NCBI RefSeq assembly: GCF_007655135.1
Contig: NC_045132.1
Coordinates: forward strand, 10,168,001-10,232,000
DNA length: 64,000 nt
Direction: 5' to 3'
Origin: Punica granatum
Lineage: Eukaryota; Streptophyta; Magnoliopsida; Myrtales; Lythraceae
Under the pieces are notes generated by a model. The model saw only the letters and a list, made by a program, of their open reading frames with translations. It ran no database searches and had not been told where the DNA came from. Below, piece after piece: positions 10,814-21,400 of this stretch (position 1 is the stretch's first letter; each line of letters starts with the position of its first letter). The position numbers and the translations under genes were made by a program.

Positions 10814-12148
10814 TCACAACGGAATCGATCTCTCTTCTTTGATGGACTGCAACTCTGTGTGCATGACTCCTTGGACTGAGCTCTCTGCGTCTGGAACGTC
10901 TGCATGCAGTGTGCAGGGAATCCGCGGCAAAAGTCGTCGACGAACGGGTGTGAGTCCCTGCGGATGGAATTGCGTCACATATGCTACGGTAGCTGAGAAA
11001 GCTCGTTCGTCGTCGGTAGGGTGCCCCGGGAAATAGAGCTCTTGAACGGTGCGCGTGTTCCATAGATGTTGAACTTCTCTAATCCGCAGAACTCTATCTG
11101 GAAGTAAAGTTGTAATATCCGTCCACGTGAAGCGGTGGGGAGTGCGATCTGCCTCCCTAGGAATATCCTGTAAGCCGCCAAGTTGTCTAATGACTCGGGC
11201 TGGGAAAAAAAGTGTGCTCCCTAAGTGACTGATCAGAGGGAGTCCTATGATTGTAGGACATCCAATGGTCATGGGACCACCGGGATTCCAGCGAGCGGCC
11301 CACGAAAACTGTGCCGGGGTGAGTCTCTTGAAGAACTGGATCCAGTCAGTGTAGTCGCGATCAAAGGGCCGAAACACTTGAAGTAGGCGAGCGATGAGCG
11401 AACGCTTGTCAGTGATGCAGGAAATGGGATGTGATGAACAGAATGGCCTGATGTGTCCGAGGAGCCAAATCTGAAGAAGATGCGGAGCTCCTCTCATTTT
11501 ACCACGTCGAACCTCTCGTACATAGTCAAGAGACCGAATGGTCTCAGCCAAGACGGCTTCTACATAACTATGGCCCCCTACCACTTGGAGGACGACTTGG
11601 GCAAGTGCCCCGTCTATGAGGTTCGACGAGTGGGGGAACAGGATGGTCCCAAAGATGAGCAAGAGGAACCCGTGACATGCGTCACGCTGGTATGATTCCT
11701 CCCTGGCATTGAGAGAACGAACATGTATGAAGTCTATGAGCCATGCGGTCCTAACGCTATGCTCCCGCCCATGCTGAAGTTCAGGACGAATTTCTTCGTC
11801 GCGGAGATCCAAGAGGATGGCGAGTCTACTCTGTATCGTGGCGAACTGGTTGGGCACCACGATGTCGAGGGTCGGCGTGGGTCGCTGAATGAGTACCGCG
11901 TACTCCTCTACTGTAGGAGCCAACTCTGACCCCTGAAAACTGAATACAGCCCGCTGAATGTCCCAATAACTAATAGCAGCTTCAAGTAGGGTCCAGTCAA
12001 TGGGGGAATCAGCGAGTAATGGCAAGTCTCCTATGATGGGCCGAAGGAATGCACGGTCAACTGGGCGGAATGTGTTCCAGAGGCGAGTAATGTCCGCGGA
12101 TGGCATGATGATGTCATCGAGCCTGAGACAGGGATGCGAGCGATCCAT
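10814..12148 (-). CDS. Ogre ORF1 protein, DUF7745-like, 444 aa
   Basis: Open reading frame upstream of gag, a diagnostic extra gene of Ogre-type elements whose function is unknown. It begins MDRSHPCLRLDDIIMPSADI and contains ITRLWNTFRPVDRAFLR, IGDLPLLADSPIDWTLLEAAI, YWDIQRAVFSFQGSELAPTVEEYAVL. The pattern of a tryptophan-rich start, then a 'W/F...F.F...L.PT.EEY..LL' block, is what I associate with plant DUF7745/plant-mobile-domain-like proteins; that assignment is from memory of the family. No signal peptide or membrane span is obvious. The ORF1 of element B is the same protein with two nonsense codons. The C-terminus here is shortened by a frameshift near 10825, so about 60 residues of coiled-coil-like tail are lost. 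A donor-like AG/GTAAGG sits directly upstream of the ATG. Confidence 0.75.
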   Translation of the reverse strand: MDRSHPCLRLDDIIMPSADITRLWNTFRPVDRAFLRPIIGDLPLLADSPIDWTLLEAAISYWDIQRAVFSFQGSELAPTVEEYAVLIQRPTPTLDIVVPNQFATIQSRLAILLDLRDEEIRPELQHGREHSVRTAWLIDFIHVRSLNAREESYQRDACHGFLLLIFGTILFPHSSNLIDGALAQVVLQVVGGHSYVEAVLAETIRSLDYVREVRRGKMRGAPHLLQIWLLGHIRPFCSSHPISCITDKRSLIARLLQVFRPFDRDYTDWIQFFKRLTPAQFSWAARWNPGGPMTIGCPTIIGLPLISHLGSTLFFPARVIRQLGGLQDIPREADRTPHRFTWTDITTLLPDRVLRIREVQHLWNTRTVQELYFPGHPTDDERAFSATVAYVTQFHPQGLTPVRRRLLPRIPCTLHADVPDAESSVQGVMHTELQSIKEERSIPL

Positions 12149-12733
12149 CCTTACCTAGATGGGGAGATGTCGGCTTAACATTTTTAGGATCAAATCAATG
12201 TAATGTCCTAGGTTTTTCGAAAAAATGTATGCAGTGCGAAAATATAAACTATAGTTGCGTTCTTTACAGTGTACATCGCTCTTTCTTACAAAAACAACAA
12301 AATGCCCGTCCTAAAAAAAACCACGGGCCGACTCAAGGACTCGACTTTGGGTCGGTTGACGGCGTGGAGGTAAAAATTGGTCCAGCATGACGGTCCCTGT
12401 GTATGCATGGTTTTCGGTGCTACTGGGAGAACCGCTAACTAGGGATGGGGGCCCCCGACTCAAGGGTGTGAATTCCTTGAAATCGGGCGAGGATCTTTGG
12501 GGGCCGGTTCGGTGGCATAGCCGACTCGATCCGTTCCCTTACTCGGAACCTCTGACTAACCTAGCTTCCTATATTGGTGCCCGTGGGTTGTCGGACAAGG
12601 TACTTAAGGAACTAGTATGATGTGCAATGAATGTGCGGGAAATAAAAGTGCGCAAAATAGATAAGCGGGAAATGCGGAAAGCGGTAAATAGACAAGCAAA
12701 CAAACAAGCGGGAACGAGCCCGAACCCTCTAAG
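12149..12733 (-). other. 5' leader of element A
   Basis: Untranslated region between the primer site and ORF1. It holds a block (12379-12560) nearly identical to 35029-35222 of element B although the LTRs of the two elements are quite different. Directly before the ORF1 ATG is CTAG/GTAAGG, a good splice-donor match. Confidence 0.7.
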
Positions 12734-12752
12734 GTCCCCAGTGGAGTCGCCA
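12734..12752 (-). other. primer-binding site of element A
   Basis: On the minus strand TGGCGACTCCACTGGGGAC starts three bases after the LTR. TGG at its start matches the CCA end of a tRNA. Ogre elements are reported, as I recall, to use tRNA-Arg. Confidence 0.8.
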
Positions 12753-12755
12753 AGC

Positions 12756-15700
12756 TGTGTGCACCCGAATTTAATCTCGTCGGGGCACGCATGCGCGCGC
12801 CTAAGCAAACGCGGCTTGGGAGTGTCCACCTTCCCGGGGATGCGCGACGGACGCACATGAGAAGGAGTCGCCACTTGCCATTTTACCCGGGTCTAGGGGT
12901 ACGGGGTACTCCTAAATGCTAAGGCAATGGTCATACGGAACCGAAAATTCCGAATTCGGGGATTCTATTACGTGCGGGCCTATATCCCGCACGCCCTTTC
13001 GGTACTCTAGCTTGCTAGGCTTGCCATTTTGTTTATTTGCCGCGTGATTTAGGGTCGCACTTGACTCGCCCGTTTTGACACCGTAAAATCGATGAATCGA
13101 TTGAGTTGGGCCAAGAATCCGAACGATGAGTAGGCTTGTGAGTCAAGGAATCGATTCGCTATCTTAGCGTTACAGTTCTTCGGACCGTGACGGTCGATTC
13201 CCTGCGCGAACCAAGACCATGATTATTCGAGCTTACTCATCCCTTGGTGACGATAGACCGACTTAACCGACTCGACACTCGGACCTCTTGCTCACCGATC
13301 GGGGATCCTTACAAGTATATGAATAAATGTACAAATAAGATCCTCACAACGTACACTCGAATAATTACAGAATACATCTGAATGAAATAAATGGATCCCG
13401 ATCGGTTTACATTGGGCCAATATTCCACTCCGGCTCACCGTGTATTTCGAATAACCGATAAACAAATTAAGGCAACGCGGGCTCAAGGAGCCGGGGGTCG
13501 GGTCCAATCGAACCGACGGTTTGCAGGAGAACCGATTAATTCCCACTGTAACCGTTGGACTGATCGAGCTCCCGGGTGATATCTAAACACGTTTCACGCG
13601 CTCAATTTGAATCCGCCTTCCACATAGGCCGTATTCGGAGTGTGACGGTGAATCGAGGCTAGATCCCATTCCGCACTCGGGTTGCACGCGCTCGGTGAGT
13701 TAAGAGGCGTTGGACCTCGTGTTCGGTGATTTGGGGCGTTGGACCCCGTGCAATACGTGACCTATGGGTTCGGGCCCGCACCGCAATAAATCATCAAAAG
13801 CAAGAATAAAACAGAAGAAAACTGATATAACTGACACAATACAGAAAGCAACTGACAACAACTGATAAGTGTTAGTGAATACAGACGAATTGTGTATTAG
13901 GTCGAATGTACGTGATTTAATCAGTTATTAGCCGGGGTTGATTAACAAACAATGTATCTAACCTAGGCAAACATAGATGGCGGATTAGGATAAGGTTCTA
14001 AGCCGATTACATGTGTGTGTTTGTTTTATGACTCTCATTCAGTTATGTGTCACTGCGGTTTTACTGAATTAGCCAAACTCGTGTTTTGACTCTAGATTGG
14101 GATCTATTATCCCACCTATCCATTATCTAGTGTTGGATTAAGTCGAATGTACGATTAATCCGATTGTTCGTGTTTTGTAACTGAAATAAAATGCTCCCAC
14201 CGAATCTATAATAGGGAGATAGAAACACCGAAAGTGGACGGAATAGGCCGTGCAAATGAGACCCGTATCCGGACGGATGGCCCTTTTCCGTCCATAGATC
14301 GAGGCGTTTCCGGCTCCCTAGCGCCTAGGGTATCGGTGAATCATGGAATGAATGTTATGCCCTTGGATGATAAAATTGTGATGTTCGTGTATAAATTGGA
14401 GATTTGCGTCACACGAAGGAGTCTAAGAAGGACTCTCGTGCCCCGACTCAGGCCGCCTCAAATTGGGCCCGGACCCGAGTCACGGCACGTGAGTACTCAC
14501 TAGACATTAACTTCATTCGTGTCACGTGTCTCGGTATTTTGGAATTGTGAATTTTGATGAAAAATGGCATTCACGTCGTTCCGTAAATCATCGATGCGTT
14601 TACAAATTAATAACCAATTTACCCAATTATTTAGTCCGAATGATTTATTTAACTGAATGTTACGTCCCGTTTATTCCGCTTGTAAAGTTATTCGGTGGTG
14701 GTAATTTCATGTGGTTATCTCGGTTTTAATGGGGAATTATTCAAAATTAACGTATCTATCATCCAATTATCATGTGAATAGCGAAAAATATGAGACACGG
14801 ATACAAACAATCCCAAGGGACGATTCCAATCATGCCTTACATGCATAATATGCTTAAACTCAAGAACGAAATCTATTTCAACAAAACAAAAGAAAGTCGA
14901 CGCCGTCAAGGTCTCTCAAACGCAAACGGACACACAAACACGTACACATAACACGTAATATAACGAAATCCACAAAAATGACGTCGACTCATACGATGGG
15001 AAAACGTGAAACATGGGAACCGACTCACTTCGGGATGGGAGAAACCACCTTAGACCCGTGTGGTCCAAGGGGACTCTCGGCCACACCCATCCAAGAGTGG
15101 CCGTGAGTCCTCATGGCTCACGCGAGTCAAGGGGAGCTCTCTAAACCCGATCTAAGCCTATTCCCACCATGCTAATACGTGGTACATGACAAAACAGCGG
15201 CAAAAGAGAACGGGGACCGGCTAGCTTCGAGGAAAAAGAAGTGCCCTAGCCTCGGAGGAACCATAGAGGCTCACGGGTCGCCCCCTCAAGGCTAGACCGT
15301 GGGTTCCATGGTTCGGCCGTGACTCGGGACCTCTCCCGCTTCGATCCACATCGTCTCCCCTCATGAGATATACGTTCATGTAGTTTACGAGCATGATAGA
15401 TAAAGTAAATAGATGCTGGACGTTGTATGGCATGCATGAGACGTCCGGATCGAGAAAAAAATGCAAGCTTTCACCTATCCCGAACCTTTAAAGCATATTA
15501 ACACCACACGTAAGTAAATATCAAAGATCCTAACTCCTCTAAGTTAAAAGGGGTGTTACCTAGCCTCGATGTACGAGGGAAAGAGTCGGGGAAGTGGCCG
15601 TGGGAGTCACAAGACTCGGATAGAGGGCCACGGGTGGGTGACCCGAATGTGGGCAGCCGCGGCAGTCCGTGGAAAAATGGGTCGGCACGCTCACTCCGGT

Positions 15701-17161
15701 CACAGCACGGTGCGAGGTCGGGCTCGTTGGACTCCTAAGAGGCGGATCTACATGAGTACGGGCAGACCCGAGCGTGCCAAGGCCTGAACAAACCCGAAAA
15801 TGTGAGAGAAAACTCGGTAAAAATGAGGAAAACCCCGGTTTGAGAGAAACGGGTGAATGGCGGTTGTGCACGGTTGATCGGCCCTCGGACCATGACCACC
15901 TCTTCACGGGGGAGGGTGAGGGTTGTGAGGAACCCTTTAGCGTGATGGCACGACTCTCCGAAGTCGTTGGAAGAAATGGCACGTCGAGGAGCTCGGTTGC
16001 ACGCGATTGACGTTATCGGGACCCGACTCTCTTCACGGCTGGAACGTGGTGTTGGAGGCTTCAAATCGAAAATCTAAGCCCGGAAATGGACTTAGGGGGT
16101 GGAAAATATGTAGGCTAGGAAGTTTGATGATTTTTGGCTTAAGTCGGGTGGGGTGGTTACCGGAATACCGGGTGGTTTTCCGGCGATTTTAGCCGGTTTC
16201 GGCCTTGGCACGGGCTGAACGAAAGTGAGGGGAGGGGCTGGAGTTTGAGAGGATTTTAGAGGGAGATTGGCTTGAGAGAGAAGGAGAATGAAGAAGTCAT
16301 TAAAGTTAATGATGGAAGGGGCTTTATAGGCTAGGCTAATGGCCCGATTAAGAGAAGCTAAGTGTGGTTTAGTGGGCTAACCATGGGCTGCCGAAAATCC
16401 CAAGGGGGATTAGGATGGGGAATATGTCACATAGTGTGTGGGGGAAGCAAGGTGGAAGTGATGGGAAGTGATGAGAGTTGATGGTTGTGTAAGAGGAAGT
16501 GAAAGAAGTGAGGGAAATTTGAATTGTGTGGTGGGGGGTGCTTGGAGCCGACGGTGGGAGGGAGGAGCCGACGGCTTGGGGCTGTCCAATCGGAGCCGAG
16601 GGTTGAGCCGTGGCTTGGGGTTGAGCCGCGGCTTGATGGCTTGGCTTGGCTGAGCTGTGGGTCCCGTCTGATTGAGAGAAAAGCCTGAAAATGCTTGAAA
16701 CCCGACTGAGCTTGCATCCGACCTCCGACGTCCAATTAATTTGAAGATTTGGAATGCTTGAACGACGAGAATTTGAATGAGCCTAATATCGCCATGCGTC
16801 GTGTGGACGAGCGTTCGGGCGACTCGGCGCCTCGGGAGTCGGTTTTGCCCTGTTTGGACATTCGGAGTGGAATTTAGCGCCCCTTGACCCCCGATTGTTC
16901 TTTGTGCATCCTTGCATTTGTTTTGGCGATCCTTTTGCCCCGTGAGTGATTGTTGGCTCGTCGTCCTCGGTCGGGGACCGTTGGCCCGGGAGGACCTAGG
17001 GACCTTGACCGGGATTTTCTCAGTGTGCCGTGCTCTTCTCTTATTGTTCATGACCCCGTGCCCGCCTATTTGCCTCCGATTGTCGGATGATGAATAGTGT
17101 CCCGGGCTTCGGTCGAGAATCCTCGTGTGGGAAATCGGTGGGCCAAAATGGGGTGCTGACA
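12756..17161 (-). mobile_element. 5' LTR of element A (4.4 kb)
   Basis: Starts on the minus strand at 17161 with TGTCAGCACCCCATTTTGG and ends at 12756 with GGGTGCACACA next to the primer site. It shares its ends, TATA region and hairpins with the solo LTR at 727-5943 but lacks that LTR's 162-bp array, so it belongs to another subfamily. Two 15-nt hairpins (13704-13718 and 13733-13747), one 8-bp hairpin (12971-12993) and a donor-like CTAG/GTAAC (15560/15559) are present. Confidence 0.88.
16323..16328 (-). promoter_or_regulatory. putative TATA box of element A 5' LTR
   Basis: CCTATAAAGCCCC on the minus strand, followed by CCTTCCATCATTAACTTTAA as in the solo LTR. Transcription of element A would start roughly 30 bp downstream, near 16295. 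Confidence 0.5.
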
Positions 17162-18305
17162 TGGCTAATTCAGTGGAAATTCAGTGTCACAATACAAAAT
17201 CACTGTAAAAGCAATCTACACACACGAAACTTGACTACGGACACCCGATTTGTCAAGTTCTCAAAACAAAGCCGAATGCATAATGTTTTGCATGATTCTT
17301 TGCTTAGCATATGGCATTTGCTTGCAAAAACACCCCTGAGTTAATAAACTTACTAATCCACGTACATTCGGTGAATACAAACACATTATCTGTTATTTAC
17401 CTGTTGCTTGTTATCTTTCCGCACCTATTTGCCATGCGGGTCGAGATTGATCCCTAGGCCGAATAATATTAGGGTTCAACGCCCTAATCATCGAGCACAG
17501 GGTCCAACACCATAATCAACACTCACAGGGTCCAACACCCTATTCAGTGAGAGTGTGCATTGAATTTCAGTTTTTCGGTGTTTCCCTAAACTCACGGTGA
17601 GTTAGAGCGGAATAATAACCGAACGCTAGTCGACTGGAATTCGGCCATTTGTAATTTGTATTTATTGTTTTCGAGAGCATTGTAAGAACTTTTATTTTGT
17701 ATATTCATTCTGTAAGAATTCCAGTCGGTAAGCGAACGGTCCGAGAGTCGAATTAATCGAATCGGTTTAATGCTTGCCCAAAGGAAAGTAAATCCAAGAA
17801 TTCGCGGTTCTGGTTCACGCAGGGATTCAACCTCCATGGTTCGATGAACTGTAACGTAAGATTGTGAACCAACTCCCCGACATACGGGTTTACTTCTCTC
17901 TCGGCTTCTCAACCGACATCGTTTAGTTCACCGAATCTCCGGTGTCAAAACGTGCGAGCAGAGTGCAACTTAATTCAAGCGGTAAATAATAAAACATGCA
18001 AGCCTAGCAAACCAGAGTACCGAAAGGGCGTGCGGGATATAGGCCCGCACGTAACATGAACCCCCGAACACGGACTTTCCGGTTCCGCACAGATCAATGC
18101 CTTAACGACAAACTAGGTGTTCCATACCTCTAGACCAAGGTAACTTATCCGCCCTCGACCTTCGGGTCGTAAAATGATAGGTGGCGACTCCTTCTCTCAC
18201 GCGTGTCCGTCACGCATCCCCATGGGAAGGTGGACACTCCCAAGCCGCGCGATCCAAAAGCGCGCAATGCGAGCCCCGACGAGAGTCCACATTCGGGTCC
18301 GTACA
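17162..18305 (+). mobile_element. 3' part of the 5' LTR of element C
   Basis: Plus-strand sequence colinear with 45979-47090, ending TCCGTACA immediately before a primer site. Its left side is cut by element A. It carries three 15-nt hairpins at 17471-17485, 17499-17513 (one stem base broken) and 17527-17541, and the 8-bp hairpin at 18029-18051. With the minus-strand LTR at 18452 onward it forms a large inverted repeat. Confidence 0.88.
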
Positions 18306-18308
18306 GCT

Positions 18309-18327
18309 TGGCGACACCGCTGGGGAC
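18309..18327 (+). other. primer-binding site of element C
   Basis: TGGCGACACCGCTGGGGAC, three bases after the LTR end. It differs from the D copy at 47094 by one base (ACACC against ACTCC). Confidence 0.78.
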
Positions 18328-18451
18328 ATACTTAGTGGGTTCAGGCTCGATTCGTTTGCTTGCTTGCATGTTTATTTATCACTTTCCGTACATTTATTTT
18401 GCGCACATTTACTTTTCTGCACTCGCATTGCATCATTCTAGTGGATTTAGG
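18328..18451 (+). other. start of element C leader, cut by element B
   Basis: 124 bp colinear with 47113-47236 of copy D. In D the sequence continues GGATTTAGGTACCACGC; here it stops after TTAGG and the LTR of element B begins. TTAGG (18447-18451) is therefore the left target site of B. The right copy is lost in the deletion at 39235. Confidence 0.85.
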
Positions 18452-21400
18452 TGTACGGACCCGAATGTGGACTCTCGTCGGGGCCCGCATTGCGCGCTTT
18501 TGGATCGCGCGGCTTGGTCGGAACGTCCACCTTCCCGTGGGGACGCGTGACGGACACGCGTGAGAGAAGGAGTCGCCACCTATCATTTTACGTCCCGAAG
18601 GTCGAGGGCGGATAAGTTACCCTGGGTCTAAGGGTATGGAACACCTAGTTTGTCGTTAAGGCATTGATCTGTGCGGAACCGGAAAATCCGTGTTCGGGGG
18701 TTCATGTTACGTGCGGGCCTACATCCCGCACGCCCTTTCAGTACTCTGGTTTGCTAGGCTTGCATATTTTATGATCTACCGCGTGAATTAAGCTGCACTC
18801 GGCTCGCACGTTTTGACACCGGAGATTCGATGAACCAAACGATGTCGGTTGAGAAGCCGAGAGAGAAGTAAACCCGTATGTCGGGGAGTTAGTTCACAAT
18901 CTTGTGTTACAGTTCATCGAACCATGGAGGTTGAATCCCTGCGTGAACCAAAACCGGGAGTTCTTGGATTTATTTGTATCTGGGCAAGCATTAGACCGAT
19001 TCAATTACTTCGACTCTCGGACCGTTCGCTCACCGACTGGAATTCTTACAGAATAAATGTACAAAATAAAATCCTTACAATGCTCTCGAAAACAATAAAT
19101 ACAAATTACAAAAGGGTCGAATTCCAGTCGTTTCGCGTTCGGTTATTATTCCACTCTAACTCACCGTGAGTTTAGGGAAAAGACCGAAGAACTGAAATTC
19201 AATGGACGCTCTCACTGAATAGGGCGTTGGACCCTGTGAGTGTTGATTAGGGTGTTGGACCCTGTGCTCGATGATTAGGGCGTTGAACCCTAATATTATT
19301 CGGCCTAGGGATCAGGCTCGACCCGCATGGCAAACAGGTGCGGAAAGATAACACGCAACATGTTAATAACAGACAAAGTGTTTGTTATTGTCGTGTTTAC
19401 GTGAATTAACAGATTATTAACCCAGGGGTGTTTTTGCAAGCAAATGCCATATGCTAAACAATCAAACATGTGCCAACGTTTTAGCATTCGGCTTTGTTTT
19501 GAGAACTTGACAAAGAGAGTCAAATCTCAGTTGTGTGGATTGCTTTTATAGTTGTTCTGTATTGTGACACTGAATTACCACTGAATTAACCAAACTCGTG
19601 TTTTGACTCTAGATTTGGAATCTAGAATTCCTCCTAACCATTATCTAGTGTTTGGTTAGGTCGAGTGAAAGGTTAATCAGCATTTTGCATGTTTTCTGAC
19701 AGAGATAACTGTTCTAGTTACCCGAGTCTATGTTAGGATGATAGAAACTCATCAGTTAGATAAGAAAGACTATGCGGATGAACCTGCACCTGAACAGGTA
19801 GCCCATTCTTATCCCGTACTGTAGTGTTTCTGTCATGCTAACCCTAAGGATGTCGCTGAATTGTGAAAAGACGATTTTTTGCCCTTTATTTGAAAGTTGT
19901 TTTCAGAAAAGGGAAACACCGTAGTGCGGGCTACCTCGGCCTGTAGCCGGTGTCAACCAAATCCCTGGATCGTCCAGGGTTGTGCAAGAACCTCGGAAAA
20001 GCCAAGGAACCGGTCGATCTGCCCGAAAGTGATCTAGAAAGATCTTCTGTATCGTGACCTAAGCTACCTGGAATCAGGTAAAAACTCAAGTTGAGACACA
20101 GAAGCCCTTTTTAGACGTCCATGCTACATCGGACCGCGCATTTCGGGTTTTGAAATTGATAAGTTTGAAAAGGGCACCAACGTCCTTTGACGACTCGTCG
20201 ACGCGAGTTATCAGTTAATGTCCAATTCGGGTAAACTTTATCAGTGTGAAGTGGGTTTAATCATGTGAGCGTCCCGATTAACCCGTTTGTGGAATTAATG
20301 CTTAAGGGTTATAGCCGAATGCATTAATTAGGAAAACGATTCGTGATTCGACGACCAAAATGAATCCATAACGATCAAGGATAATTCAGTTGAATAACCG
20401 ACAATATCCTTATAACCGAATGGATCTAAATGAGTCCTCGATGCATGAATCCATGCACGTTAATTTTAAAAGAGTCTTTACATGATACTTTAACATAGGA
20501 ATCGTAAAGACATTGAAGTAAAAATTCACACCATCCGATAAACGAATTAAACTTGAGATAAGGATCTCATTCTTGACCCAAGGAAGGCCAAGAAGCCCTC
20601 GGCTTCATCTTATGAAAGGTGGCCGAAGGTTCTCATGGCTCTATCCGAGTCACAAATGATTTCCTAATCGTGGTTTAATTATTTTTCGCATGCTCAAACA
20701 TCAACCGTGATAAATAACACCCCTTTTTAACAAAAGCCGGCGTTATCACGATTTGTTTAGCTCATTTAAACATACAAACATTCACAAACGTTTTAATTAA
20801 GGAAAGGATAAAATAACACCGGCTTCATGCGTGCAATAATGATAAAACAAGCTCGGAAACTAACTTGGATCGGCTAAGGAGACCAATCTTAAACCGGAAA
20901 GAGCAATTTAAGTCTCAACCCTCTCATTTAGAGAGTTGGCCGAGAATTAATTTGCCATAGTCGGGTCGGGATAGTCTTCTTTACGACGATCCAAGCCCTT
21001 TTCCGACATGGTAGCAAGTCATAAGATAGTGCACATGCATAATATAACATAAAATTGCATGAAAATTGAATCTTGCAAGTGAAACATGCATGAAACACCA
21101 TAATACTCTATAGCCATGCAAAAATATGAAAAGCCCTAACTCCTCTAAGTCGAGAATGTTTTACCTAGCCTCGGGATACGAGGAAAGAGTCGGGGAAGTG
21201 TTTGAGAGTCGGGTGACTCGGTGGAACCCTTGAAAGGGTATTCGGGTGCAAGGGTGGACGCGCGCGGGTACGGCCAAGCACGGTGACGGGGGTCGGGCAC
21301 GATGACGAGCGCCGGTGATGGGCACGGGTGTCGGGCACGGTGACAGGCACGGTGACAGGCACGACGAGTACTGGTGGCGCTGGTGACGGGCGCTGGTGGC

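Larger units (their letters stand above)
1..17161 (-). mobile_element. Ogre-like Ty3/Gypsy element A, partial
   Basis: The order on the minus strand is 5' LTR, primer-binding site, ORF1, gag-pro, intron, pol, which is the layout I know from the Tat/Ogre lineage. The 3' part (rest of pol, 3' UTR, 3' LTR) lies to the left of the window. The element is interrupted by a solo LTR at 727-5943, and its coding regions carry several nonsense codons and frameshifts. Its right edge at 17161 abuts sequence that is continuous with another LTR (compare 45979 onward), so it inserted into that LTR. The matching target duplication would be outside the window and cannot be checked. Confidence 0.9.
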
